Shown: positions 1-11,659, counted from the first letter of the stretch. The stretch is DNA of 64,000 bases from Papilionanthe hookeriana x Papilionanthe teres (GCA_022702705.1 CM040430.1:81860227-81924226), one strand, 5' to 3'. The notes: generated from the sequence alone by a model not told the origin. Numbers and translations are program-made.

Positions 1-804
1 ATCATTCTCCTTATTTTTAGAAAAATAAGTGAATGATGAATTTAAATAGAATTCTTGAATTGTATTGTGACAAATAGGAGCATTCCTATTCTTTACCCTT
101 TGGTCCAGGTGCAAAGAACATTGACTAATCTTATGTTTGATTACTGAATCTGCGGCTAGGCTGAGAGGATACTGGCTGCCACTTCAGAGCTCCCACGTTC
201 CCCTCACCTGAGAGCTAACATCTACACTTCAGCTCTCAAACAATAGGACCAAATTGAATATTTTAGTCTGTCACACTAAAATTTCCAATTCTACGTCCGA
301 TATATAATATTTCCCTATTTATTTGCACCCTCCTTCCAAGGTTTTTGACTTCCTTGAATATTAGATGTAATTTTTACTATAGTTGATAATTCAACATATT
401 TTAACAACTCGATTGGCCGGATTGAAAGTAAATTAAGTTTTAAGTAAAAAATATCACAATTTATTTTAATATATTAGGTACTTCTATTTAATTTCATCAA
501 TCCGCATAATTTTCGTAAACAAGGAGAAAGACTAAGAAAACTACTCAGAATGCATGGAAATAAAACAAAGCACGGATTTCATTTAAAGTTAACAACAACA
601 ATAAACAAAGATACTTATCTTAATTTCCTCCCCAAGCAGACTCCTTGAAGTTCCTTTGACTTTTACTTCTAGTACAACAAACTTCTAAATAGCACTCAAC
701 TAAACTAAAGAAACTCACTAATGACGAACAACAAACACACTTAATACACCAAAAAGAGACTCAGACTCTCTAAAATAGACACACCTAGACACTAGAATTC
801 AGCC

Positions 805-814
805 TCTATTTATA
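805..814 (-). promoter_or_regulatory. TATA box, 3' LTR of A
   Basis: CTATAAATAG on the minus strand, in the same context as the copy at 12858-12867. It marks the U3/R core promoter. The palindrome array lies about 80 bp upstream in the sense direction. Confidence 0.7.
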
Positions 815-894
815 GAGGTAGGCAAAGGTCCAAGGGGTGCTTAAACACCTCTTCAAAAAGTGTCCAGGTTCAAAATATTTGCATTTTGAACTGT

Positions 895-1070
895 CTTGCC
901 GTCGGCGGGAAATGACCTCGCCATCGGCGAGGCTTCTAGAAGGTCTTCAAACCGCGCGATCTCACTGTCGGCAGGCTCGAGCTCACTGTCGGCGAGGTAG
1001 TTATAATTCCTTCAGAAATTCTCCTCATGATCTCGCCGTCGGCGGCCTCGATCTCGCCGTCGGCGACTTA
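895..1070. repeat. A-family palindrome array, 3' LTR copy (six units)
   Basis: Six near-copies of the dyad CTCGCCGTCGGCGAG (variants CTCGCCATCGGCGAG, CTCACTGTCGGCGAG and similar) in otherwise AT-rich LTR. Differences among units are mostly C-to-T or G-to-A, as expected of methylated CpG decay. They lie in U3, upstream of the TATA box. The 5' LTR has about eight units, so unit number has changed between the two LTRs. Confidence 0.85.
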
Positions 1071-1244
1071 GTTCAATTTGCATGAATTTCTTCCTTTTTG
1101 ATCCAAATTTGCTCCATTTCATGTTTTTTGCTTTAATCACTTATAAATCTTTATTCCTGCAGTAAAATAAAGAAAATACCTTTCTTTAAGTGCAATTTCA
1201 TCAAAAAGTAGATAAGAATTTCTTAATGAATTGTTTTGTGATCA

Positions 1245-1260
1245 AAATCCCCCAAACTTA
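1245..1260 (-). other. Polypurine tract of A
   Basis: On the minus strand this reads TAAGTTTGGGGGATTT directly before the LTR start TGATCA. This is the expected plus-strand priming site, and it fixes the element orientation and the LTR edge. Confidence 0.85.
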
Positions 1261-2646
1261 ATTATTACTTGTCCTCAAGTAATTTTAATACTAAATAAAA
1301 TAATGATTTCTATAATAGAATTTTTCAATTCAGATAATATGAATTAAATTTAAATAACATTATAATAAAGTAAAATATAAATATTTCTGAGTAATTAAAT
1401 TAACTTTATAGATATAAGATTATTTAGTTATCGAGTCTACGATTTCTAGCTTTCTATTTATTTTAGGAATGATTATATTTAAAAAGAGTAAATTTCTTAA
1501 GATATTTAGATGATAGGAAGTTCAAGAAAACACTATTTAGTAAAATACTAATTCATATATATAAGTTTAGAAATATACTTAAGTTTTACCCTTTAGGTTG
1601 ATTTCATTGAAGCCAATTTTTGATAAGGCATCTCCTCAAGCTTCTCCTCACTTTATGTTTTTCTTTTCTTTTCTTTTCTTTTCTTTTTGGATTGATTTTC
1701 AATCCTTTTTCTTCTTTTTCTTTTTCAAGTGAGGATTATCGTATCCGGATAGCATCGTTAATAATTTTGAACTTCAATTTCTCTTCCTAAATTTGAAACT
1801 TAAAATATTTCCTTGCATATATATATTTCATAGTCTTTACTTCATTGAGTTTCTATCCATTCTTTTTCACTTAAATACTTAAGAATTTTCAATTTTTAGA
1901 ATATAGTTTTCCTTACTTTAAATAGTTTACTATATTCATATTCCTTTTAACCAAATATCTTATTCCATTAATTAATTGAATTACTAGAAACATTTTATTT
2001 AACTTTCTATAATAATTAAATAAAGTAGTTCATATTTATTGAATTTAAAAACTACTATAGAAAATCATTTAATAATAATTTTTGAAAATAGAAATTGAGA
2101 ACAATTTTAATAATTAAATTTGTATTTTTACCTCCCCCAAACTTAAATTTTTCTATCTATACTAAATAGTGAAAAAGGGAAAGTATATAGTAAAATTCAT
2201 CATACCTTTGAGTTTTAGGTATTTCTTTTCTTTGAAATTTTTGCAGGCTTTCTCATTACTTACAGAACCTGTACTGTTTATATTCTTCCACTTATAGTAT
2301 TTAAAAGAAAGTGCAGGGATGAACTTTTAAAATAAGTTTCAAACATAACAATTGAAACTTAATCTATTACTACACATACAATTAACTAATCTATTTTAAA
2401 ACATATTAAAACAATCTAAACAATGTTAACATTCACAACTTATAAAAACTTAAACTAACATCCTATATATATATAAATTGCAAACTAATTTAACACACAT
2501 AAGAAGTCTAATATTACAACATAAGCAAATATACCAACATCCATAGTCTCTAGAAAGTACGTAATAATTACAACAAAAATAATAAAGTTTCCCAAAATAA
2601 CAACAAATCAAAACAAACTCGAATAAACTAAACAAAGGCTCTAATC
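1261..2646 (-). other. Noncoding 3' region of A with conserved double hairpin
   Basis: About 1.4 kb without a credible gene between extra gene 2 and the polypurine tract. At 1646-1734 it holds, in sense orientation, CCTCACTT, a purine-rich tract, the hairpin GGATTGAAAATCAATCC, another purine tract and AAGTGAGG. The same arrangement is at the same place in element B (39207-39280 and 61801-61876), although surrounding sequence has drifted. The rest is AT-rich sequence alignable in patches with B. Confidence 0.6.
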
Positions 2647-3815
2647 TTACGCATCAAAATCCCAAGCTATGTCATCTCCCCGATCTCCAGTGCCGAGAAG
2701 GCCGAGCAGTGTCAGTACTCGTGAATAGCGGTGGACACTCGTGAAAGACAACATCTAAATCACCACTCCTATATCGACGTTCAACCTTATAGTATGCAAT
2801 TTCGTACTTTGATTGTCGCTGGAGATATTCGCTATCATAATCGTGTCTTCTTTCCAAGCCTTTGATCTTTTGGTCTATATGCTCAAATCTTCTTTCCATA
2901 TTTTCTCCAAATAACTCAAAACTCATTCTACTCGTGGTTAATTCATTCATCGGATCTTGAAGGGTAGGAGTGGTGTACCGAGGGGTTCATAACTAGTAGA
3001 GGGTATATCTCTACTTGAAGAAGGTACATAATCCTTGTCCCGGATCTCCATCCTTCATGGGATTCATATTTCTTTAGATTAGCTCGAGTAAGGGGTTTCA
3101 TAGGTTCAACCCATTCCTCATCATCTCTTGCCTCTACCCCAGATAATTGGCAGAGTGCATAGATAAGACCAGGATGTCCTAGTCCTCCTCCACTTTCATT
3201 TCTAGTGGTGGCTAATATATTTTTATAAATAACATTTCCCACATTAATACTCTTCTAGTTCTGAATACAGAAATTCAGAACTGCTCTATCTCTTGTTACC
3301 TCACTATGGTGGTAGGTAGGTAACAAAGTAGAACAAATAAAATAATGCCAGGCTTTAGATGTTGCATTTAGCATAGAAAGAGGGAAGTTTACCCATTCCC
3401 GTCGCTTTATCTTCCGGACTCCTTTCCCATCAGGTGAGAAAGTCGATCACCTCTTCCAGTGGTCCTTCCATAGTTCCAAAAGTTTCATACTCACTGGTGT
3501 AGGTGTCTCGTACTTCATAATAAGCGTTTATTCTAGCAGCGTTGAATTCTATAAAAAATCCTCTAACCTTAACCGGTGCATCTTAAGACTGTGTTAAGTT
3601 TGCATAAAATTCCTTTACTACTTCTACAGCTGCTCTGTTGGTCACGAAACAGAAATTTTCCCATCGATTTGCTCAACTTCTCCTCCTGGATTCTTGAAAA
3701 CTCGATCTTGAATGCATTTTCTTGCTTGTATGTTTTGAAAATATCGAGTTTGTGCTCTTGCATTAATGAATCGGGTTTCGTCATAATCTATCCGTCGCTT
3801 TTGTCGTGGAGCCAT
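2647..3815 (-). pseudogene. Extra gene 2 of A: Transposase_32-like protein with coiled-coil tail
   Basis: Decayed gene downstream of integrase. Start chosen at 3815 (MAPRQKRR...), matching MAPKSK... of the element B homologue. Recognisable blocks: KNPGGEVEQ near residue 45, then in another frame AAVEVVKEFYANL and VRGFFIEFNAARINAYY, then VGNVIYKNILATTRN and LGHPGLIYALCQLSGVEA. A C-terminal heptad-like segment follows (ERRFEHIDQKIKGLERR). As I recall, this pattern is Pfam's putative plant transposon protein domain (Transposase_32, PF20167). Function is unknown; the name does not prove transposase activity. Frameshift near 3660, several internal stops, and a shift near the end, where DDIAWDFDA precedes the stop at 2647. 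It is a diverged tandem relative of extra gene 1. Confidence 0.72.
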
Positions 3816-4171
3816 TTCTCGATCTGTGAAATTTGCAAAAATCTTAACTAAACTTCAAAATATTACTAAGAAGGCTTCCTACAACATCTAAAATCCATTT
3901 AAATCTATTTCCATGAAATTCTTCCAAGTATTTTCTCCACATTTCAAAATTTTTCAAAATTCTCCAATGTAGAAGAAATTCATGGTAAAAATAAAAAATT
4001 TTTGCATAGAGTGAAGCTCTTACCAAGGGAAGATGAAATCCGGTGTCAAAAAGTGTTGAAATCGCCTCAAATCCGAGATCTCTCAAGCTCTAGGTCGGTT
4101 TTTTTGAAGTTTTGAGGAAGGGGATGATGAATAGTGTTAGTTGACCGGTCAAATATAGGTCTTTTCGCGAT
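3816..4171 (-). other. Leader of extra gene 2 with possible 5' UTR intron
   Basis: About 350 bp between the palindrome cluster and the ATG. It aligns in patches with the 350-bp leader of the B homologue. A donor-like TTG/GTAAGA (near 4023) and an acceptor-like TTTCACAG (near 3824) bracket an AT-rich segment of about 200 bp ending just before the ATG. A TATA-like CTATATTT at about 4150 is too close to the motif to be convincing. No coding signal seen. Confidence 0.35.
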
Positions 4172-4298
4172 CTCACTGTCAGCGAGCTAATTAATTTGAT
4201 AAGGCAAAAGTTTCGGGAAAAATCCACCGTCGGCGAGCTCGGTCTCGCTGTCAGCGGGTTTTCTCGTTGTCAGTGAGATAATTCTCGCCGTCGGCGAC
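4172..4298. repeat. A-family palindrome cluster before extra gene 2 (five units)
   Basis: Units at about 4172, 4224, 4244, 4263 and 4284, such as CTCACTGTCAGCGAG and CTCGCCGTCGGCGAC. They are GC-rich islands in AT-rich DNA and belong to the same family as the LTR units. They lie between extra gene 1 and extra gene 2, upstream of the latter in the sense direction. Confidence 0.85.
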
Positions 4299-4823
4299 TT
4301 CCTAAAATTTATAAATTTTTGAAATTCGTCAATCATTTTTAACCTCTATTTGCCCTTAATCAATCTTCCGATCACTTAATTTAATAATAGTATGAAGATT
4401 AGATACTTATACTCATAAAGAGTTCACACAACACAAACAATATAATTTTATATATGAAATCCATGAGACTTACAAATTTCACACTAACAACTTAACACAT
4501 ACTTAACTTAAATGTTCAAATCCATAAAACTCAGCATCGCAATCCACACCACAACACTCTAAATGCTGAGACATAACAATTACTAATAATCTCATCAATT
4601 CTGAGATGATCAAATCAAAGTTCGACTCATAATAAAACCTAAATCCAAATCAACACATATATACACAAATATATGACATAAACATAGAAATCTTTCTTAC
4701 TCTTCGGTTTCTAAACTAACATCTTCTCACGATATTCCCGATGCGACGCGAGTGCACAAATAAATTATAGAAAGGCCTGAAAGGAAATTCTGCAGTAGAT
4801 TCTTCATTAATCCATCCTTTCTG
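4299..4823 (-). other. AT-rich spacer between the two extra genes of A
   Basis: No coding frame, tandem repeat or recognisable signal seen. It is in effect the 3' untranslated region of extra gene 1. Confidence 0.4.
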
Positions 4824-5854
4824 TCATAGTAGATGAATAAAACTGGCCTCCAGATGTCCACTATGATCAAAGTGCTCCTTCATCCTCCAGTCAATGTGAT
4901 CAAACATATCAGAGATATTGTCGATGGAATTCATCACATTTTGCAATTCTTTCTCCAATCCTTTAATTTTCTTATGAATGAAATTAGTTTTATCAGTAAA
5001 GGGCCTTGCTAAAGGATTGTTCTGTGATGCTCTATCAGAAATAATGGTAATCTCATCATTGCTATCCAAAGTTGGAAACATATCCATAGGATCCAGCGAT
5101 TTCTATGGTAAAAGTACTTTTTCCCAAGCCTCATAAGAAACTTGGTATTGACTGCATAAAGCAAATATAGTCGATGGGTGTCCAAGTCCATGCACCGACC
5201 CATGCACAATCAATCCCAATGCGGACTTTACTATTATTGATCCAACATCGATAGGTAGTCCAATTTGAATACGGTAGTTTAAAATAAGACATTTCTTCAA
5301 AACTTTATTTACCCTCATAGTAGGTAATAATTTTGATGATATAAAGAAATGCCAATGCTTCGAGACAGGGTTAAGAAGTGATGCGGAAAAACTGACATAC
5401 CCGTCTTCGCGTAACTCCCAATCATCAGGTTTGTCGGTCAGGTATCTATAGATCTCGTTCATATTGTATCTTGAAGGCACAAAGTTAGAATAATGACAAA
5501 CAGAGGTATTCTTTATAGAAAATAATTCATTTACCCTTGAAGGAGTAAATGTTACCCATCTTCCTCTGACGTAGACATTTCCATTGTTGATCGCATGTAA
5601 ATTAGAGTAAAACTTTTTAACTACTGGAATAACCACAGCGGATGTCGTATAACAAAATACCTCCTAATGCCGCTGTGCGATCATTTCTTCGATTTTTGTA
5701 GTGGAATTCTCTACTCCTCTGTTGACAAACCTCTTTCTTTAATAAGTCTTTTCTTCATCAAATCTTTGTTGAAGATACACTGCGCTTCCGATCTGACGAA
5801 TTTTCTTCGGTTGAAAACTTCAGTTTTTGTGGTTTCTAAGAGTTTGGTGGCCAT
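4824..5854 (-). pseudogene. Extra gene 1 of A: Transposase_32-like protein with coiled-coil tail
   Basis: Best preserved copy of the extra gene in A. Start placed at 5854 (MATKLLETTK), where similarity to the family begins. Order: basic N-terminal part (FNRRKFVRSEAQ), core VVIPVVKKFYSNL, VRGRWVTFTPSRVNELF, KHWHFFISSKLLPTM, VGSIIVKSALGLIVHG and HPSTIFALCSQ, then a coiled coil (IHKKIKGLEKELQNVMNSID). The core fits the plant transposon-associated domain remembered as PF20167. A frameshift lies near 5665, and one in-frame TAG at 5103-5105 separates core from tail. A polypyrimidine/AG acceptor-like site lies about 50 bp before the ATG. The palindrome cluster at 6000-6107 is just upstream. Biochemical role unknown. 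Confidence 0.78.
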
Positions 5855-5999
5855 TTCGGATTGAAAGGATTGGTCTCTAGTCGTTCCTAAGGAAGAAAAC
5901 AGTGTAAATTTGGTTTTGGGATAATTTCCTATGAAGAAATGGCTTAGATCGGTCCAAAACCGCACGAAAAAATCTTTAAGAAACCAAAATTTCAACTAC

Positions 6000-6107
6000 C
6001 TCGCCGTCGGCAGGAAGTTTCTCGCCGTCGGCGAGCTAGTTATAAAACCGAATTAAGTCATGGCGCACGATCTCGCTGTCAGCGGGCTCGGGCTCGCTGT
6101 CGGCGAG
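6000..6107. repeat. A-family palindrome cluster before extra gene 1 (four units)
   Basis: Units at 6000, 6021, 6072 and 6093, including a perfect CTCGCCGTCGGCGAG at 6021-6035. The bases next to it, GGCGAGCTAGTTATAA, match the LTR copy GGCGAGGTAGTTATAA near 13066. Similarity therefore extends beyond the dyad and suggests copying between LTR and internal region. A TATA-like TTTTATAA (minus strand) lies between the two unit pairs. Confidence 0.85.
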
Positions 6108-6268
6108 ATTCGTAAAAATCACCCAATTTCGCTCTAGTCTGAATATTTTCTGATTTCATCATATAGGTTCAACTTTGTGATGATTTTAATAAAAAAATTT
6201 GAGTAGTAAGATTTGTTTTAATAATATAGACTCACTAATTTGTAGATAATTAAAATAAAAGACTACTA

Positions 6269-6320
6269 TGGGTTGCCTCCCATAAAACGATTGGTTTAAC
6301 GTCGTCAGCCCGACCTAATT
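6269..6320 (-). other. Conserved post-integrase box of A
   Basis: Just after the pol stop, in sense orientation: GGGCTGACGACGTTAAACCA, then TGGGAGGCAACCCATAG. The same two blocks follow integrase in B (both arms) and F, much better conserved than flanking noncoding DNA. I recall similar boxes in other Athila elements. Function unknown; splice, packaging or translation signals are possible. Confidence 0.75.
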
Positions 6321-6323
6321 TAG

Positions 6324-7500
6324 TTAGTGATCAGGTTGACTAAGCATTAAAACCTCTTTAAAATTTGGTCTTCTACCTTCGAAATATGGTTTTAATATAT
6401 GTCTGTTTACTTTAAATCTATGTCCTTTTTTGGAGCTTCAATTTCTATAGTTTCATATGAAAATATTTGAGTTATGGTGAAAGGTCCTAACCAACTGGAT
6501 TTCAATTTCCCAGGAAATAATTTCAATCTAGTATTATAAAGCAAAACTTCTTGTCCTGGTTCAAAATTTCTCTGATTAATTTTCCGATCATGCCATAATT
6601 TCATTCTTTCTTTATAAATCCTATCATTATCATATGATTAGTTTCTTAATTCTTCCAATTCATTTAATTGCAACAATCTCTTCTCACCAGCTTCTTTCAT
6701 ATTATAATTAAATTCTTTAATCGCCCAATATGCTTTATGTTCTAATTCAACTGGTAAGTGGCAAGTTTTTCCATATATAAGCCTGTAAGGAGTCATTCCA
6801 ATCGGAGTTTTATAAGCAATCCTGTATGCCCATAATGCAGTGTCTAGTCTTATAGACCAGTCTAATCTATTAGGGTTTATTGATTTTTCTAATATGCGCT
6901 TAATCTCTCGATTATAAACTTCAGCTAATCCACTAGTTTGTGGATGATAAGCAGTTGATATCTTATGCATAATATTATATTTTTCTACTAGTTTGTGAAT
7001 ATATTTGTTTCTAGAATGAGTTCCTCCGTCAGTGATAATCACTCTCGGCATTCCAAATCTAGTAAAAATATTTTTCATTAAAAATTTTGAAACACTTTTA
7101 GCATCACACCTAGGTAAAGCTTATGCTTCAATCCATTTGGAAACATAATCAATAGCTACTAATATATATGAGTTTCCAAATGAAGGAATAAAAGGTCCCA
7201 TGAAATCTAATCACCAAACATCAAAAATTTCAACTTCTAATATAAAATTCGGAGGCATTTCATTTTTTCTTGATATGTTTCCTACTCTTTGGCATTTATC
7301 ACAGGTTTTTATATATCTATATACATCGCTAAATAGAGTAGCCGGTAGAAATCCAGATTGTAGAATTTTATATGCAGTTTTATCCGTCCCAAAATGTCCT
7401 TCAAAATCGAGTCATGACATTTTTAAATAATTGGTTCGATTTCTTCATAAGGCACGCATCTTTTAATGATTAGATCCTTACATTGTTTATATAAGTATGG
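6324..7500 (-). pseudogene. Integrase domain of A pol
   Basis: C-terminal part of pol, which joins element cDNA to host DNA. The H2C2 zinc-finger region is about 7480-7200 (CHDS, then CDKCQ), with stops. The core has RVIITDGGTHS (second catalytic Asp), YHPQTSGLAEVYNREIKRIL (catalytic Glu) and WAYRIAYKTPIGMTPYRLIYG. The C-terminal domain shows FEPGQEVLLYN, LKLFPGKLKSSWLGPF and FKVNRHILKPYFEG. The stop is at 6324-6326. Breaks: stops between zinc finger and core, a shift near 6640 and one near 6408. Non-functional as it stands. Confidence 0.9.
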
Positions 7501-7701
7501 TTCATCCCAAAAGTATTTTTTAGTATCGTGAATGAATTTTTTTGTTGTTGCAAAGTTAACATAGGTGATAAAATGTCACTTACAATATAATTTACTATAT
7601 CGAGCATACCAAGGTATTTTCAACTTATTAATATTATAAAGTTGTTCATCGGGAAAAGCAGTCTAAAATTTCATTATCGGTATCGGATAATTCATGATTT
7701 T

Positions 7702-9290
7702 CTAATCTTGATAAATGATATGCAATTTGATTATCGGTTCCCTTTTGTTAATGATCTCAAAATTAAATTCTTGCATTAATAATATCCATCCGATTAATCT
7801 TGGTTTAGAATCTTTCTTTTGCATTAAATATTTAATAGCAGAGTGATCAGTATGTACAATACATTTAGTTCCTATTAGATAATGCCAAAATTTATTAAAA
7901 GCATATACAACTGCTAATAATTCTCTTTTAGTAACTGTATAATTTATTTCAGCATCATTTAGAGTTTTACTAGCATAGTATATAACTTTGAAAATCTTAT
8001 CATATCTTTGCCCAAGAACTGCTTCTATAGCATAATCACTAGCATCACACATAAGCTCAAATGGTTTCTCCCAATTAGGTGAAACTATTATAGGTCTTGT
8101 AATTAATTTATCTTTTAATAATTCGAAAGCATTCAGGCATTCAGTTGTAAATTCAAATTTCTTGTCTTTTTCAAGAAGTTGGCATAGAGGTTTAGTAATT
8201 TTTGAAAAATCTTTAATATAACGTCTGTAGAATCCAGCATGTCCAAGAAAACTTCTTACCCCTTTCACCATAGTTAGAGGTGGTAATTTAGCTATAACTT
8301 GAATTTTTGCATGGTCTACTTCCAAGCCTTTTTCCGAAATTTTATGCCCTAATACAATGCCGCCTGTAACCATAAATTGACATTTCTCCCAATTAAGAAC
8401 TAAATTAATTTTCTCACATACTTCAAATACTTTTTCAAGATGATTTAAGCATGTGTCGAATGTTGTTCCAAATACGGAGAAATCATCCATAAATACTTCT
8501 ATTCCATTATCAATTAATTTACTAAATATAGACGTCATACATCTTTGGAATGTTGCGTGTGCATTACATAATCCAAATGGCATTCTTCAAAAAGCGAAAG
8601 TTCCATAAGGACTAGTAAATGTAGTTTTATCTTGATCCTCGGGAGCAATTTGTATTTGATGATAACCGGTATATCCATTTAAGAAACAAAAATATTTATG
8701 TCCGGCTAATCTATCTAACATCTAGTTTAGAAATGGTAAAGGGAAGTGATCTTTCCTAGTGGGCTGTGTTTAATTTTCTATAATCAATACATATTCGCCA
8801 TCCCAGTAACTTGTCTTATAGGGATAAGATCATTATTTTCATTAGCTTTTACGGTCACTCCTCCTTTTTTAGGTACACAGTGAATTGGGCTTACCCAAGC
8901 ACTGTCAGAAATAAGATATATAATACCATTATCTAACCATTTTAAAATTTCCTTTTTAACTACTTCTTTCATTATTAGATTTAATCTCCTTTGTGGATCT
9001 GCTTTAGGTTTATGTTCATTATCTAAAATAATTCTGTGCATACAAATTGAAGGACTAATTCCTTTAATATCTGCTAAAGTCCAACAAAAAATTTTCTTAT
9101 ATTTTTTTAATGTATCTAAAAGTTTTTGTTCTTGAGATTCATTTAATTTTGATGAAATAATAACTGGTAGAGTTGAAGAATTACCTAAGTAAGCATACTT
9201 TAAATGATTAGGTAACATTTTTAACTCAAGTTCAAGAGGTTTAATAATCGATGGAACTATATTTTTATCAGTGCTTTCTGTGTTATCCAA
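7702..9290 (-). pseudogene. Reverse transcriptase and RNase H of A pol
   Basis: RT copies element RNA into cDNA; RNase H removes the RNA strand. Visible: ADIKGISPSICMHRI, PQRRLNLIMKEVVKKEILK, WVSPIHCVPKKGG, then after one extra G near 8806 GWRICIDYRKLN. After further shifts come MPFGLCNAHATFQRCM and the catalytic box FMDDFSVFG. RNase H follows with MCDASDYAIEA, TKRELLAVVYAF and VHTDHSAIKYL, giving the expected acidic residues. The sequence style, especially GISPSICMH, is Athila. At least three shifts and stops between 8800 and 8580 inactivate it. Confidence 0.93.
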
Positions 9291-9390
9291 AAATTCAAAT
9301 TTCTCTTGAATATAATCTAGTTCTTCATTTATCTCAGATTTTTCAATTAATTCAATATTTTCTTTTTCTAATTTTTTTCAATAATATTCC

Positions 9391-9890
9391 TTAAAATGTT
9401 CTTTTTTGTAAATGATCGAGTACTTCCATTCGAAAACACTCATCATCTTTTTTTAGCGCAGGATATTTCATTGATTTAGCAATATTAAAAGTTACTTTTT
9501 GGTCATTTACTCTCATAGTTAATTCTCCTTTCTGAACATCAATCATAGCTTTTCTAGTGGCTAAAAATGGTCTTCCTAAAATGATAGGAATTTCTTTATC
9601 TTCTTCCATATCTAAAACAATAAAATCTGTAGGGAAGATAAATTTGTCCACTTTTACTAATACATCTTCAATAAACTCCCTTAGGATATGTAACAGAACG
9701 ATCAGCTAACTGAAGAGTTACTGAAGTAGGTGAAATTTCTCCCAATCCTAATCTTTTAAAAATTGATAGAGGCATTAGATTGATGCTTTCTCCTAAGTCA
9801 CACAAAGCTTTTCCATATAATTTTTCTCCAATAGCGCGAGGTATAGTGAAAATACCGGGATCTTTTAATTTTTCAGGAAGTTTTTTCGAA
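9391..9890 (-). pseudogene. Aspartic protease domain of A
   Basis: Processes the gag-pol polyprotein. In sense direction: KALCD, GESINLMPLSIFK (Athila-type Asp-Leu-Gly active site, reconstructed across shifts near 9790), then KFIFPTDFIVLDMEEDKEIP and ILGRPFLATRKAMIDVQKGE. The latter is the conserved flap/C-terminal block of Athila proteases. Frameshifts lie near 9650-9900. It follows gag directly and precedes RT. Confidence 0.85.
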
Positions 9891-9949
9891 TAATAGCACT
9901 ACACTCTTCACTAAGTACGACCATTTCATTATCAGAAATTTTTCTTTTT

Positions 9950-11659
9950 TTATTTAGAATATCTTTCATGAATTTTACATAGTTTGGCAATGCGTGCTAA
10001 AGCTTCTACGAAAGGAATATTTATCGTTAATTTCTTCAAAATTTCAAGGAATTTAACAAATTGTTTGTCTTTTTTATGTTGAATTAGTAGTTGAGGAAAT
10101 GGTGATGGAGGTTTTTCAACAGAAATTTTCATAGGTATTAAAGGATTTTCTAAGTTTGGATCTTGTTGATTCTTTTCCTTTTCAATTTCCACTTCCTCTT
10201 TTTGACTTTCAAGTTCTTTCTGAATTCGAGGTTCCAATTCTTTTCCACTTCGTAATTGTATCGCTTTAATTTGTTCATTTCCCTTGTCTTTGGGATTTAT
10301 TTCCACATTACTAAGAAATGTTCCAGGTATTCTATTATTAAGTGCAGTAGTTATATGTCCAAGTTGAGTTTCAATATTTTTGATAGCTGTTCCTTGATTT
10401 TGTAATTGGTTTCCTTGTATTTATAATTGATTTCCTTGATTTTGTAAATGTTGAGTCATATTTAATATTAATTCTTCTATAAATAATTTCTTATCTTTAA
10501 ATTGTGGGTTATTAAATCCAGGTGGATAATTAGGTTTATAATTAGGATTTCCTTGATTAGATGGATTTCCTAAGGGTTGTGTCATATTATTCATCCATGG
10601 TTGATTAGTTATGTTATTATTCCAATTAAAATTAGGATGATTTTTCCATCCGGGATTATAATAATTTGCATAAGGATTATTGGGTTCGTTGTTAATTGCA
10701 TTAATAGTTTCATATTGAGATTGGGATTCTATAAGTTGTCCAGATGAATTTTCTTCTGATATAGTTGGAGAGTAATTCATTCCAAAATGATCTAGTTTTT
10801 TAGATACAACAGCGATTTGCGAAGCTAACATAGATATTGCATCATTTTCATGAATACTAGCTATTTTTTTTGGATTCATTCTATCAGAGACCATTGAAAA
10901 TTATTGGTTGACATTTTTTCGATTAGTGCATAGGCTTCATCAAATGGTTTTGACATTAATGATCCTCCAACAGCAGCAACGATGATTGATCTTAAAGATC
11001 CTACTAATCCATTATAGAAAGTTTGGATAATTAACCAATCTGGTAACACATGATGTGGGCATTTCCTAAAAAGTTCTTTAAATCTCTCCCAAGCTTCATA
11101 TATTGACTCTCCATCAAACTGACTAAAAGAAGTTATATTATTTCTAAGCTTAGCAGTTTTAGATGGTGGAAAATATTTGGATAGAAATTTTTGTGATAAT
11201 TCTCCCCAAGTTTTAATAGATCCAGGTGCTAACGAATTTAACCACATTTTAGCCTTATCCCTTAAAGAAAAAGGAAAAAGTCTAAGTCTAATAAGCATCG
11301 TTAGATACTCCTTCATATTTGAAAGTAGCACATAGTTCTAAAAAACTAGCAAGATGTAAATTAGGATCTTCAGAAGGTGAACCACTAAATTGATTATTTT
11401 GTACCATTTGGATAATTGCAGGTTTAAGTTCAAATGAATTAGCAGCTACATCAGGGTTTTGAATTGTTAAATGAATTTCATCTAATGTAGGGTTGGCATA
11501 ATCTCGTAATGGTCTTGGTTGATTGATATTTTCATTTTCAAGAATATTTGTCATTTGTGTTAAATTTATAATTTCTCTTTTTTGTTTTCTAATTCTTTTA
11601 ATTGTACGCTCTAATTCTGAATTGTAAGGTATTAAATTTTCGTTTCCAAATTTTCGCAT
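9950..11659 (-). pseudogene. Gag of A (capsid/nucleocapsid)
   Basis: Structural protein of the virus-like particle. The start at 11659 (MRKFGNENLIP) is the first Met after the PBS. Blocks: RPLRDYANPTLDEIHLTIQN, FELKPAIIQMVQNNQFSG, LHLASFLELCATFKYEGVS, then FPFSLRDKAKMWLNSLAPGS and FPPSKTAKLRNNI (Retrotrans_gag core). A PN-rich segment follows, then the linker QIKAIQLRSGKELE typical of Athila. Two compensating shifts occur near 11310 and 10880. An in-frame TAA at 10421-10423 interrupts a Q/N-rich repeat. Confidence 0.9.

Larger units (their letters stand above)
1..1244 (-). repeat. 3' LTR of element A (partial)
   Basis: Matches 12054-13339 almost base for base until TGTGATCA, after which the sequences diverge. 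The edge next to the polypurine tract is therefore at 1244 (minus-strand LTR start TGATCACA). Roughly the last 320 bp of this LTR lie outside the window. It carries a TATA box and six copies of the A-family palindrome. Confidence 0.92.

Noticed and set aside
837..1085. Open frames over the palindrome arrays (also 12889-13164)
   Set aside because: They exist because the GC-rich repeat lacks stops. The two LTR copies do not keep the protein, and they run antisense to the element.
2450..2635. Cys/Tyr-rich 61-residue frame in the A 3' region
   Set aside because: Low-complexity AT-rich translation, not kept in the corresponding region of B.
7200..7430. Plus-strand 76-residue frame in A
   Set aside because: Antisense shadow of the integrase zinc-finger region.
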